A stretch of DNA of 64,000 nucleotides from Rhizobacter koreensis (GCF_013366375.1 NZ_JABWMJ010000012.1:62001-126000), one strand, 5' to 3'; counted from the stretch's first letter, positions 37,682-46,673 are shown. Made by a program: numbers and translations. Notes: generated by a model not told the origin, from the sequence alone.

Positions 37682-38521
37682 TCATCCGCCGGCGTTCGGG
37701 AAGAACACCTGCTCGCCGCCGATCCGGTAGCTCGCGATCACCGCCTGGCCGGCGGGCGATACCACCCAGTCGGCGAACGCCTGCGCGAGGTCCTTCTTGA
37801 CGTGCGGGTGCCGGGCCGGGTTGACGACCATCACGCCGTACTGGTTGAAGAGCCGCTTGTCGCCCTCGACCAGGATCGCGAGGTCGCCGCGATTCCTGAA
37901 GTTGAGCCAGGTGCCGCGGTCGGCGAGCAGGTAGGCCTCGGTCGACGAGGCGATGTTGAGCGCCGGCCCCATGCCGCAGCCGCATTCCTTGTAGCCCGCC
38001 GGCTTGGCAGCGCCGATGTCGATGCCCGCCTCGCGCCAGTAGCGCAACTCGGCCGCATGGGTGCCGCTCTTGTCGCCGCGCGAGACGAACGGCGCGCCGC
38101 TTGCGCTCACCTTCCTGAGCGCCGCGACCGTGTCGTTGCCGCGGATGCCGGCCGGGTCGGCCTTCGGGCCGATGAGGACGAAGTCGTTGAACATGACCGG
38201 CAGCCGCTTCAGGCCGAAGCCTTCGGCGACGAACTTCTCCTCGGCGGCCTGGTCGTGCACGAACACCACGTCGGCATCGCCGCGCCGTGCGGCGTCGAGC
38301 GCCTGTCCGGTACCGACCGCAACGACGCGCACGTCGATCCCGGTGGCGCGCTTGAACGCCGGCAGCAGATGCCCGAACAGCCCCGACTGCTCGGTCGACG
38401 TCGTCGACGCCATGACGATGAAGCGCTCCTGGGCGTGCGCAGTCGCACCCGCCGTGGCCCACGCCGCGGCGAAGAGGAAGGCGAACAGGCGGCTCAGCAG
38501 CGCGCGTCGGATCGGCAGCAT
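37682..38521 (-). CDS. tupA: Tungstate/molybdate-type substrate-binding protein (TupA-like)
   Basis: A 279-residue periplasmic oxyanion receptor. A signal peptide (about 1-31, ending AHAQ) is followed by FIVMASTTSTEQSGLFGHLL, the TTST..SGL oxyanion loop of TupA/WtpA proteins, then GTGQALDAARRGDADVVFVH, FVSRGDKSGTHAAE and an unusual ECGCGMG. No tupB or tupC gene is in view. It lies divergent to two MoeA genes, which fits use of tungsten or molybdenum in a pterin cofactor. The ligand (W versus Mo) is inferred. Confidence 0.85.
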   Translation of the reverse strand: MLPIRRALLSRLFAFLFAAAWATAGATAHAQERFIVMASTTSTEQSGLFGHLLPAFKRATGIDVRVVAVGTGQALDAARRGDADVVFVHDQAAEEKFVAEGFGLKRLPVMFNDFVLIGPKADPAGIRGNDTVAALRKVSASGAPFVSRGDKSGTHAAELRYWREAGIDIGAAKPAGYKECGCGMGPALNIASSTEAYLLADRGTWLNFRNRGDLAILVEGDKRLFNQYGVMVVNPARHPHVKKDLAQAFADWVVSPAGQAVIASYRIGGEQVFFPNAGG

Positions 38522-38792
38522 GGACTCGAGAGGCAGTGAACGGCCCGACCATTGTGCGGCTGTTGCGCGCGGCGCGACAGCCGGTGCGTTCGTGGCGCGC
38601 CGTGCCGCAGCGTGCGATCGCCGCCCGCCGTGCGGCGTTCAAGCACGGGACGCGCGCGCCGCTCGCGTGCGGGCGCGTGGCGCCTGGCCCCGAGGGGTGC
38701 CTGCGTTGAGCGCCTGCGTGGAACCACTCTCGCGCGCCGGCAGCGATTCCTTAGACTGCTCGGCTGACCACGCACGCCCGCTTTCCACGACC

Positions 38793-40061
38793 ATGACCGG
38801 CCCTGCAGCCCGCGGCGACACCGCCGCGCGACCCGACGACGTCCGCATGCGCGGCTTCACGCGGCGCGCAGAAGTCGGCGACGTGTGGCAATGGATCGAC
38901 CGCTCGGCCCAGCCGTTGGCCGCCGAGCCGGTCGCCGTCGACGATGCGAGCGGCCGCGTGCTCGCGGCCGACGTCGTCGCCGCGGTCGACGTGCCGGCGT
39001 TCGAGCGCTCGGCGATGGACGGCTATGCCGTTCGCGGCGAGGAGACGGTCGGCGCGAGCGACTACAACCCGCTCGCCTTCCGCGTGATCGGCCGCGCGCT
39101 GCCCGGCCAACCGTACGCCGGCACCGTGCAGACCGGCGACGCGGTCCGCATCATGACCGGCGCACCGCTGCCAGCGGGCGCCGACGCCGTCATCCCCGCC
39201 GAGTACGTGCGCGACACGGCCGAAGGCATCGAGACGTCGATGGCGTTCGGGCCCGGCAAGCACGTCGGCCGCGTCGGCGAGGACATCGCCCGCGGTGCGG
39301 TCGTACTGCGCGCCGGGCGACGCCTGCGGCCGCAGGATGCCGGCGTGCTGGGGTCGCTCGGCATCGGCGCGGTGACGGTGCACCGCGCGCCGCGCGTGCG
39401 CATCGTCGTCACCGGCAACGAGGTCGTCGCGCCCGGTCGCGACAAGGGCCTCCACGACATCTTCGACGCCAACTCCGCGATGCTGCGCGGGCTGGTCGCA
39501 CGCGACGGCGGCGCCCTGGAGCGCCACCTGCGCACGGGCGACGACCCGATGGCGATTCGCGACGCCATCACCGCGCCGGGCGCCGACGTCGTGCTGGTCT
39601 CGGGCGGCTCGAGCGTCGGCACCGAGGACCATGCCCCTCGCCTCGTCGCCGAAGCCGGCGAGCTCGCGATCCACGGCGTCGCGATGCGGCCGTCGAGCCC
39701 CGCAGGCTGCGGACGCGTGGGCGACGCGCTGGTGTTCCTGCTGCCCGGCAACCCGGTGTCGTGCCTCGCCGCGTACGACTTCTTCGCCGGCCGCGCGGTC
39801 CGCCTGCTCGGCGGACGTGCGCCAGCATGGCCGTACCCGCAGCGACGCCTGCACGTCGCCCGCAAGATCGTCTCCGCGATCGGCCGGGTCGACTACTGCC
39901 GCGTGCGCATCCGCGCGGGCGAGGTCGAGCCGCTGGCGCTGAGCGGCGCGTCGGTGCTGTCGTCGACCACGCGTGCGGACGGCTTCGTGGTCGTCCCGGC
40001 CGAGAGCGAAGGGATCGCGCCCGGCGCCGATGTCGACGTCTTCCTCTACGACCCGACCTGA
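38793..40061 (+). CDS. moeA: Molybdopterin molybdenumtransferase MoeA
   Basis: Inserts the metal into adenylylated molybdopterin. The 422 residues have the MoeA layout: an N-terminal domain with VPAFERSAMDGYAVRGE, GDAVRIMTGAPLPAGADAVI, then the MoCF-binding domain with VRIVVTGNEVV and VLVSGGSSVGTEDH, and a C-terminal beta domain after FLLPGNPVSCLAAYDF. It is followed six bases later by a second MoeA-type gene; paired MoeA paralogues sometimes separate Mo and W use. Confidence 0.92.
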   Translation: MTGPAARGDTAARPDDVRMRGFTRRAEVGDVWQWIDRSAQPLAAEPVAVDDASGRVLAADVVAAVDVPAFERSAMDGYAVRGEETVGASDYNPLAFRVIGRALPGQPYAGTVQTGDAVRIMTGAPLPAGADAVIPAEYVRDTAEGIETSMAFGPGKHVGRVGEDIARGAVVLRAGRRLRPQDAGVLGSLGIGAVTVHRAPRVRIVVTGNEVVAPGRDKGLHDIFDANSAMLRGLVARDGGALERHLRTGDDPMAIRDAITAPGADVVLVSGGSSVGTEDHAPRLVAEAGELAIHGVAMRPSSPAGCGRVGDALVFLLPGNPVSCLAAYDFFAGRAVRLLGGRAPAWPYPQRRLHVARKIVSAIGRVDYCRVRIRAGEVEPLALSGASVLSSTTRADGFVVVPAESEGIAPGADVDVFLYDPT

Positions 40062-40067
40062 GCCTCG

Positions 40068-42020
40068 ATGAGCGACCTCGATCCGCCACGCACGGCCGAC
40101 GGCCGGCAGACTCAGTTCCTCACCGTCATCACGCGCGACGAGGCGACCGAGCGCTTCCGCCGTCACCTGAGGCTCGAGCCGCTCGGCCACGAGACGGTGA
40201 CGCTCGCCGGCGCGCTGAACCGCGTGCTCGCCGCGGACGTGATCGCCGACGTCGACGTGCCAGGCTTCGACCGCTCGAACGTCGACGGCTTCGCGGTGCA
40301 GGCGGCCGACACCTTCGGTGCCGGCGAGGAGGACGTGCGCCGGCTCGTCCTCAATCGCGAGGTGCTCTCGCCCGGCGTGGTGTCTCGCGCGGTGGTGAGC
40401 GCCGGCCGCGCGAGCGTGATCGCGACCGGCGCGATGCTGCCGCGGGGCGCCGATGCCGTCGTGATGGTCGAGCACACCGACGTCGCGAGCGACGCCGACG
40501 GCACGCGCCGGGTCGCGGTCGCGCGGCCGGTGACCGCGGGCGAGAACGTCAGCTACGCCGGCACCGACATCGCGCGCGGCGAGACCGTGCTGCGTGCCGG
40601 GCAGCCGCTGACGTCGCGCGAGATCGGCGTGCTCGCCGCGATCGGCATCGCCGAGGTGCGGGTGTGGCGGCGTCCGCGCGTGGCGATCATCTCGACCGGC
40701 GACGAGATCGTCGCGCCCGGGGCGCCGCTGCCGCTGGGCTCGATCTACGACTCGAACGGCGCGATCGTCGCCGCGGCAGTCGCCGAGCTCGGCGGCGAGC
40801 CGGTGCCGCTCGGCGTGGTGCGCGACGACGAGGCGGCGCTCGTCGCCGCGCTCGACGCCGCGCTGGCGCACGACATGGTGCTGTTGTCCGGCGGCACCTC
40901 CAAGGGCGCCGGCGACCTGTCGTACCGGGTGGCGAGCCGGCTCGGGTCGCCCGGAATCGTGGCTCACGGGGTCGCGCTCAAGCCGGGCAAGCCGATCTGC
41001 CTGGCGGTGAGCCACGGCAAGCCGGTGGTGATCCTGCCCGGGTTTCCGACCTCGGCAATCTTCACCTTCCACGAGTTCGTCGCGCCGGTGATCCGTGCCT
41101 TCGGCGGCTTGCCGCCCGAGCGCCGGCACAGCGTCGAGTCGACGCTGCCGATGCGCGTCAACTCCGAGCGCGGGCGCACCGAGTACCTGCTGGTCGGCCT
41201 GGTGCAGCGCGACGACGGCCTGGCCGCCTACCCGATGGGCAAAGGCTCGGGCTCGGTCACCACCTTCAGCCACGCCGACGGCTTCATCACCATCGACCAG
41301 CACACCGAGATCGTCGAGAGCGGCAGCGCGGTGGCGGTGCAGCTGCTCGGCAAGGAGCTCGAGGCGGCCGACCTCGTCGTCATCGGCAGTCATTGCGTCG
41401 GGCTCGATGCGCTCGTCGGCCGCCTGGTCCGCCAGGGGCTGCGGGCCAAGACGCTGAACGTCGGCAGCATGGGCGGCGCCAGGGCGGCGGCGCGCGGTGA
41501 ATGCGACGTCGCCAGCGTGCACCTGATGGACCCGCAGGGGAGCGGCTACAACCGGCACCTGCTCGACGACACGGTGACGCTGATCCCGGGTTACCGGCGC
41601 CTCCAGGGCATCGTGTTCCGCCCCGGCGACACGCGCTTCGAGGGTCGCGGCGTCGACGATGCCGTCGCGGCGGCGCTCGCCGATGCGGACTGCACGATGG
41701 TCAACCGCAATGCCGGCAGCGGCACGCGCGTGCTCGTCGACCGCCTGCTCGGCGCACGGCGGCCGCCCGGCTTCGGCGTGCAGACCAGGTCGCACAACGC
41801 CGTCGCCGCCGCCGTGCAGCAGCACCGCGCCGACTGGGGCGTGGCGATCGACACGGTGGCGCGCCAGTACGGGCTCGGCTTCATCCCGATGCAGGAGGAG
41901 CACTACGACTTCATCGTGCCGCGAGCCCGGCTCGAGCGGCCCGGCGTGCAGGCCTTCCTCGCGCTGCTCGCCGACCCCGCCGCGCAGAGCGAGCTGAGGG
42001 CGCTCGGCTTTCGCTTGTGA
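40068..42020 (+). CDS. MoeA-like protein fused to a periplasmic-binding-protein-like domain
   Basis: A 650-residue cytoplasmic protein. Residues 1-420 are MoeA (VPGFDRSNVDGFAVQAAD, IATGAMLPRGADAVVMVEHT, RVAIISTGDEIV, LLSGGTSKGAGD, ILPGFPTSAIFTFHEF). Residues about 430-650 are a COG1910-type ligand-binding domain (ADLVVIGSHCVGLDALV, LNVGSMGGARAA, NRNAGSGTRVLVDRL, DFIVPRARLERPGVQAFL) related to oxyanion-binding proteins but without a signal peptide. Such fusions may sense or deliver the metal oxyanion to the MoeA active site. The tupA-like gene nearby supports a Mo/W context. Confidence 0.9.
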   Translation: MSDLDPPRTADGRQTQFLTVITRDEATERFRRHLRLEPLGHETVTLAGALNRVLAADVIADVDVPGFDRSNVDGFAVQAADTFGAGEEDVRRLVLNREVLSPGVVSRAVVSAGRASVIATGAMLPRGADAVVMVEHTDVASDADGTRRVAVARPVTAGENVSYAGTDIARGETVLRAGQPLTSREIGVLAAIGIAEVRVWRRPRVAIISTGDEIVAPGAPLPLGSIYDSNGAIVAAAVAELGGEPVPLGVVRDDEAALVAALDAALAHDMVLLSGGTSKGAGDLSYRVASRLGSPGIVAHGVALKPGKPICLAVSHGKPVVILPGFPTSAIFTFHEFVAPVIRAFGGLPPERRHSVESTLPMRVNSERGRTEYLLVGLVQRDDGLAAYPMGKGSGSVTTFSHADGFITIDQHTEIVESGSAVAVQLLGKELEAADLVVIGSHCVGLDALVGRLVRQGLRAKTLNVGSMGGARAAARGECDVASVHLMDPQGSGYNRHLLDDTVTLIPGYRRLQGIVFRPGDTRFEGRGVDDAVAAALADADCTMVNRNAGSGTRVLVDRLLGARRPPGFGVQTRSHNAVAAAVQQHRADWGVAIDTVARQYGLGFIPMQEEHYDFIVPRARLERPGVQAFLALLADPAAQSELRALGFRL

Positions 42021-42145
42021 GCGGCCGGCAGCGCGCCCGCGAGCCGGTCGACGGGATTGCCGAATCGCTCCGCCGTGGCGGCGGCCTTGCACGGCGGGGC
42101 GCGGCGCGCTGGCGGGCCCGGAACGATTTCCGCGCCGGAAAGGAA

Positions 42146-42174
42146 AACAGGCGTGGGGGTGACCCACGCCTGTT
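42146..42174. terminator. Bidirectional terminator between convergent operons
   Basis: aacaggcgtggg and cccacgcctgtt form a perfect 12-bp stem around a five-base loop. On the minus strand it is followed by TTTTCC, so it best serves the M20/dimerization operon ending just to its right. On the plus strand it may stop transcripts from the MoeA genes. Confidence 0.85.
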
Positions 42175-42194
42175 CGTTTCAGCGGACTAGCCGC

Positions 42195-42632
42195 TTACGG
42201 CTGGGGCGTCACCTCGACGCGGATCCAGGCCGGTGCGCCGCTCGTCAGGTCGCCGACCTTGACGTTGCGGAACGCGTTCTCGGCCGCCGCGCCGGCATTG
42301 GCGGCGTTGGTCGCCGCCGTCACCAGCGACTGGTACGCCGAGGCATTGGCCGCGGTCAGCCGCATCTCGATCAAGCCGTCGGAGGCGATGCTGTTGACCG
42401 AGTTGCCACCGGTGAGGTTGGTGAAGCGATAGCTGCCGGCCGGCAGCGCCTGCTGCATCAGGATCACCGAGCGTGCTGCGGCGTGCAGCGCGCTGGTACG
42501 GCCGTAGTTGCCACTGCTGTGGCCGCCGGGGCCGAGGAAGTCGACCCGCAGCCCGCCGGTCTGCTGCGCGAAGGCCGAGAGGCTTGCCGCGGCAAGCCCG
42601 GCGAACACCAACGAACGAAGTGCTTTTCTCAT
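42195..42632 (-). CDS. Secreted stand-alone M20-type dimerization domain protein
   Basis: A 145-residue exported protein. A signal peptide (about 1-22, ending SAFA) leads into a domain that reads, in order, like the lid/dimerization domain of M20 peptidases: LRVDFLGPGGHSSGNYGRTS (His38 in the GGHS motif), ALHAAARSVILMQQA, then TGGNSVNSIASDGLIEMRL and an Ala-rich helix. No catalytic zinc-binding domain is present. The ATG follows aaggagtcaacac. It is the last gene of an operon whose middle gene is an M20-type peptidase lacking GGHS in its own lid. Chaperone, inhibitor or trans-acting subunit are all possible. Confidence 0.75.
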   Translation of the reverse strand: MRKALRSLVFAGLAAASLSAFAQQTGGLRVDFLGPGGHSSGNYGRTSALHAAARSVILMQQALPAGSYRFTNLTGGNSVNSIASDGLIEMRLTAANASAYQSLVTAATNAANAGAAAENAFRNVKVGDLTSGAPAWIRVEVTPQP

Positions 42633-42648
42633 GTGTTGACTCCTTGGC

Positions 42649-44724
42649 TCAGCGCGCCGCTTCGCGCGTGCGGCGCCCGATCGGGCCCGTTGCCGGTTGA
42701 ACGATGGTGCCGTCGGCAGCATGGAAGCCGGCGACCGTCAGGATGCCGGTCAGGACGCGGTGCATCTTGGACACTTCGGTCGCGGGGTTGCCGCGCGTGG
42801 CCCACTCCCAGAAGGCGTGGGTACCCGCTCCGGCAGCGGTCGAGTTCAAGCTGAACTGGTACGTCGGAATACCGGTGTTGGCCGGCACGTTGTCGTTGAT
42901 GCTCGACGAACCCGTGCTCACCGTCGTCGACGTGCTCTGTCCCGTCGCGATCGCCGACTGCAGACCTGCATACGTGGCCGGGCTGTCGTAGCTGGTCGCG
43001 ACGTACGCCGGGCGAAGGCCATACCACATCTGCTGCAGGCCGATGCCTTGCGGGGTGCCGTTGGCGACACCGACGCGCGCGTTCTCGGCCGTGACTCCGG
43101 CCTGGAACAACGGAACGATGACGTCACGAATCTCGTTGAGCGTCTCGACCTTCGGCGAACGCATGTCGACCTCGAGCGAGCAGCTGGGAACCACGGTGCT
43201 GCCGGCCGGAACCGGCTCGCAGCTCGCCCGCCCGACCGTGTAGGTCGTGCGCGGGGCACCCGGGCGCAGCTCGTCCGGCGTCTTGACGTCGGCGATCCGC
43301 GCGATCGTCGCCGCCATCGCTTCGACGGCGCTCGGCTGGTTCGGGCCCGGGTTGGTCGGCGCGCTGAACTTCATCTCGTAGCGATAGCTCCCGAGGAAGT
43401 TCAGGATGCCGCCGCCTTCGAGACCGAAGTTGGCCACCACGTTGAGCGGGTTGGAGCCGGTGCCGAGGTCCTGCTCGAAGCCGTACAGCTGCTTCATGCC
43501 GGCGAGGTTGCCCTTGCCTTCCTCGCCTGCGCTGCCGCAGACCCAGATGTCGTAGACCGGCTTGATGCCGTGCCGCTTCATCGCCGAGGCCAGCAGGAAA
43601 CCGTTCACGGTGCTGCTCATCATGTCGATGTAGCCGGGCACGTAGATCCGGACGCCGCCGCCGTTCTGGGCGGCGGTACTGTTCGCGAACCATTGGCTCG
43701 CGACGTTGTAGTTCGCGTCCTCGACGATCCGTCCAGCGGTGTTGAACGCGAGCTCGGCCGGGATGGCGGCCAGCTGCGCGGGCGTCTCGACGACAGCCTG
43801 CGCGTAGGGCTGCAGCTTGATGTGGTTCCACGGGTCGCTTGCCGGAGGCTGGGTTTCCGGGTTGACGACATCGATGTGGCCCTCGAGAACCACCTTCGGG
43901 AACTGACCCTTGTAGCTTTGCGCGTCCGGGCGGCTCGAGTACGAGCCCTTGATCTGCACGCACGCGTTGTAGACCGGCAGGCCGTCGACGATGTTGACGT
44001 CGGATCCCGCCAGGAAGCCGTCGTTGCGCGTCATCACCTCGGAAGGCGAGAAGCCCCACTCGTTGACCATGCGGCTGTGGATCTCTGCCGCCGAGCGGTA
44101 CTCCTCGCGCGAAGGCGACGGCACGCGCACCAGCTCGAGGAAGGTGTTCCAGCGATACTTCGTCATCGCAGGCGTGCTCTGCTCGTCGAGCAGCGCGCGC
44201 ACCTGCGGGTCGTTCGCGATCTTCGACGCCGCCGAGGCGACGTCGGTCGGAATGCTCAGGCGGTTCACCGGTGCGGTCGAGTTGGTGACCGACCAGACCA
44301 GCGCGCCGGCGTTGAACGCCACCGCACGATCGTGACGCAGCGTGATGGTGCCGTACGGCGACACGGTGCCGCTGGCTTCCACCTCGCCGAGGGGAACCGT
44401 GCCCTTGAGAACGGTCGTACCGTTGCCTGCGCCGGTCAGAGTCGCAACGCCGTTGGTGAGTGCCGTGGCGTTGTTCTTCAGGACGATGTTGTAGACGTAG
44501 TCGTAGACGTTGCGGTTGACGCGGGTCTCGCTGACCATCTTCAGCGTCACCTCGCGGCCATCGGCGAGCACGGTGCTCGTGCCGCCGCCGATGACGGCGA
44601 GCGCGGTCTTGGTGTCGTCGGCCGCGGCGCCGCTGACGGTGCCGTTCGACGAGCCGCCGCCGCACGCGGTGATCGCGATGCAGGCGGCAGCGATCAGGGT
44701 GGGCTTGAACTTCATGGTCTTCAT
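42649..44724 (-). CDS. M20-family metallopeptidase-like lipoprotein
   Basis: A 691-residue exported lipoprotein (lipobox ITAC at 18-21, then GGGSS). Residues 35-150 form an extra beta-rich domain. From about 185 an M20 peptidase follows: H283 and D285 in VVLEGHIDVV, bridging D367 in PGYIDMMS, catalytic/metal E401-E402 in CGSAGEEGKGN, D520 in LEVDMRS and a late His in GAGTHAFWEW (H636). The lid region (about 445-525) has SAPTNPGPNQPSAVEAMA where GGHS is usual. The ATG follows aggaggtgaccgc and overlaps the stop of the PEP-CTERM gene (ATGA). The substrate is unknown; peptidase T or carboxypeptidase-like activity is a guess. Confidence 0.85.
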   Translation of the reverse strand: MKTMKFKPTLIAAACIAITACGGGSSNGTVSGAAADDTKTALAVIGGGTSTVLADGREVTLKMVSETRVNRNVYDYVYNIVLKNNATALTNGVATLTGAGNGTTVLKGTVPLGEVEASGTVSPYGTITLRHDRAVAFNAGALVWSVTNSTAPVNRLSIPTDVASAASKIANDPQVRALLDEQSTPAMTKYRWNTFLELVRVPSPSREEYRSAAEIHSRMVNEWGFSPSEVMTRNDGFLAGSDVNIVDGLPVYNACVQIKGSYSSRPDAQSYKGQFPKVVLEGHIDVVNPETQPPASDPWNHIKLQPYAQAVVETPAQLAAIPAELAFNTAGRIVEDANYNVASQWFANSTAAQNGGGVRIYVPGYIDMMSSTVNGFLLASAMKRHGIKPVYDIWVCGSAGEEGKGNLAGMKQLYGFEQDLGTGSNPLNVVANFGLEGGGILNFLGSYRYEMKFSAPTNPGPNQPSAVEAMAATIARIADVKTPDELRPGAPRTTYTVGRASCEPVPAGSTVVPSCSLEVDMRSPKVETLNEIRDVIVPLFQAGVTAENARVGVANGTPQGIGLQQMWYGLRPAYVATSYDSPATYAGLQSAIATGQSTSTTVSTGSSSINDNVPANTGIPTYQFSLNSTAAGAGTHAFWEWATRGNPATEVSKMHRVLTGILTVAGFHAADGTIVQPATGPIGRRTREAAR

Positions 44725-45272
44725 GCGGTCACCTCCTCGGCAGCTTGGCGGGTCTTGACCGAAAGGCGGCGGTTGCGCAGGCCGACGAAGGCCAGGCCGA
44801 GAGCGGCCAGCAGCGCCGTCGCGGGCTCGGGGATCGCGGCGATCGTCGTGTTGCCCGCCGCCACCGGGTTGAAGTTGGCGTCGTAGAGCATGAACGGCAG
44901 CGAGCCGGGCCTGGCGCCGCCGGCGAGCGAGAACGAGACGCCGAAGCCGCCGACCGACTGGCCTACGGCGAGCAGGCTGCCGAGCGCCATGCTGTCGAGA
45001 TACCCGAAGTCGGGCAGGCTGGGATCAGCCTGGAAGATCAGGCTGTCCCAGTTGGCGGGCGACGAGACCAGCGCAAGGTTGGTCGCGTTCGGAAAGTCGA
45101 CGGTGAAACCGGCAAAGGTCGTCGGATTTCCGTCGTTCGTCACGGTGAGGTTGGCCAGCCACGAATTGCCGCCCAGCGAGCTGTACGAGCTGGTGATCAC
45201 CGCCGCCTGCGACGACATGGCGCCGAGCGTCAGCGCCGCGGCCGCGGCTGCCACGATCAAGGGGTGCTTCAA
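44721..45272 (-). CDS. PEP-CTERM-sorted exported protein
   Basis: A 183-residue exported protein with a signal peptide (about 1-24, ending SSQAA), a Ser/Asn/Gly-rich beta-domain without Cys, and a C-terminal sorting signal: IPEPATALLAALGLAFVGL followed by RNRR. Such proteins are processed by exosortase and often go with exopolysaccharide. No exosortase gene is in view. A TTG start is chosen because ggagg lies seven bases before it and MKHPLIVAAAAAALTLG makes a good signal peptide; an ATG seven codons upstream is the alternative. It opens the three-gene operon with the M20 peptidase. Confidence 0.88.
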   Translation of the reverse strand: MKHPLIVAAAAAALTLGAMSSQAAVITSSYSSLGGNSWLANLTVTNDGNPTTFAGFTVDFPNATNLALVSSPANWDSLIFQADPSLPDFGYLDSMALGSLLAVGQSVGGFGVSFSLAGGARPGSLPFMLYDANFNPVAAGNTTIAAIPEPATALLAALGLAFVGLRNRRLSVKTRQAAEEVTA

Positions 45273-45711
45273 TTGAGATCCTCCGGTGCGCATTGGATGC
45301 GTGTCTTGTGTGTACTGCGAGAAAGCCGTGCCGATCGTGTCAGGTCATGTGCGTGTGCCCTCCCCTGCAGTCGACGGTGGATTGGTCCGACCGACGACGG
45401 TTTTCTGCATGATCCGTGCCAGAGCCGGAGCAACGGCACCGGCTCGGGCGACAGGCAGGTGCGCCACCCCGGCGCGCGCCGCGAGTGCAAGGGTTTCCAC
45501 TGAGGCCGTTCGGTGTGACGCGCGAGTGGCGGGCTTCGGGACGTCACGCCCGGTACTTCCTTCTCCATCGGTCGCGCGGAACGAGCCTGCCGTGCGCGCC
45601 TTCTCGCACCCTGCCGCGGTCCGCCGTCGGGGCCGCGTTCATCGGAAGCAGTCTCACGCGCAAACCGCGAAGTTTGACAAGATCATTGCGTTTGCCGGCG
45701 ACGGGGGTTGG
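45273..45711. other. Intergenic region upstream of the PEP-CTERM operon
   Basis: A stretch of 439 bases between two minus-strand genes. It must hold the promoter of the PEP-CTERM operon, but no good sigma-70 or sigma-54 pair was found. There is no convincing gene; a TTGACA near 45675 points away from the nearest downstream gene and lacks a -10 box. Confidence 0.6.
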
Positions 45712-46665
45712 TCAGACCGAAGAACGAGCGCCGCGGCCACCGCCTTCGGCGCCGGCGCCTGCGTGCGCCTGCACGCCCGAGAACAGCTCGGCCATCGTGC
45801 GGCGCAGCCACCGGTTGCCGGGGTCGGCGTTGAAGCGCTCATGCCAGTGCTGCTTCACCTTGTAGGCCGGCAGGCGCAGCGGGGGCTCGAGCACCTGGAT
45901 GCGCTCCTGCGACGCGAGCGTCTCGCCCAGCAGCCGCGGCACGATCACGAGCAGCTCGGTCCGAGCGACGATGCGGGCGACGCCGAGGAAGCTCGGCACC
46001 CGCAGCACGACCCGACGCTCGAGGCGCTCGCGCGCGAGCAGCTTGTCGACGATGGTGTGGCCGGTGCCCGACGTGGTGACCACGATGTGGCTCTCGGCCA
46101 CGAACGCCTGCCGGTCGATCGCGGACTGCACGCGCGGGTGATCGGCCGACGCAAGGCAGACGAAGCTCTGCTCGAAGAGTGCCTGCTGGTAGAAGCCCGC
46201 CTCGAGGTTGGGGGCGAACCCGACCGCGAGGTCGATCTCGCCGGCTTCGAGCCGGCGCCGGCTCTCGACGGACATCTTCTCGGCCTCGACCGTGAGCCCG
46301 GGCGCGTGTCGCTGCAGATGGTTCGCCAGCGTCGGCAGCAGCACCACCTCGCTGATGTCCGTCATGCCGATGCGGAACTCGCGCGTCGCCGCGGAGGCCG
46401 CAAACGCCTCCGGCGCGCCGCGCGCGCGCTCGAGGCGCTGCAGCGCCTCGACGATCTCGGGGTGGATGCTGCGCGCGCGCGGTGTCGGCTCCATGCCGCG
46501 CGAGGTGCGACTGAACAGCGGGTCGTCGAAGTGGCGGCGCAGCTTGTTGAGCGCGATGCTCGCGCTCGCCTGCGCCATGCCCAGCCGCTCGGCGGCACGC
46601 GACACGCTCTGCGTCTTGTAGACCTCGACGAAGACGGCGAGCCAATCGAGATCGAGCTTGGCCAT
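45712..46665 (-). CDS. LysR-family regulator of the gentisate operon
   Basis: A 317-residue LysR-type regulator. The N-terminal helix-turn-helix (LDWLAVFVEVYKTQSVSRAA, then AQASASIALNKLRRHFDDPL) is followed by an effector-binding domain (FRIGMTDISEVVLLPTLANH, then EIDLAVGFAPNLEAG), resembling NagR/DntR-type regulators of aromatic pathways. It is divergent from the 3-hydroxybenzoate hydroxylase gene and probably regulates both directions through the palindrome beside its start codon. Confidence 0.88.
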   Translation of the reverse strand: MAKLDLDWLAVFVEVYKTQSVSRAAERLGMAQASASIALNKLRRHFDDPLFSRTSRGMEPTPRARSIHPEIVEALQRLERARGAPEAFAASAATREFRIGMTDISEVVLLPTLANHLQRHAPGLTVEAEKMSVESRRRLEAGEIDLAVGFAPNLEAGFYQQALFEQSFVCLASADHPRVQSAIDRQAFVAESHIVVTTSGTGHTIVDKLLARERLERRVVLRVPSFLGVARIVARTELLVIVPRLLGETLASQERIQVLEPPLRLPAYKVKQHWHERFNADPGNRWLRRTMAELFSGVQAHAGAGAEGGGRGARSSV

Positions 46666-46673
46666 GCGCAGGT

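Noticed and set aside
38522..38792. Molybdenum-cofactor riboswitch or ModE site between tupA and moeA
   Set aside because: Some short GC hairpins exist, but neither the conserved riboswitch bases nor a ModE-like palindrome could be found.
45320..45360. Possible sigma-54 promoter (cGGCACGGC...) before the PEP-CTERM operon
   Set aside because: The GG and GC elements are 12 rather than 10 bases apart and the -12 TTGC is missing.
45670..45690. TTGACA-like -35 in the region before the PEP-CTERM operon
   Set aside because: It points to the plus strand, where no gene starts for over 1 kb, and has no -10 partner.
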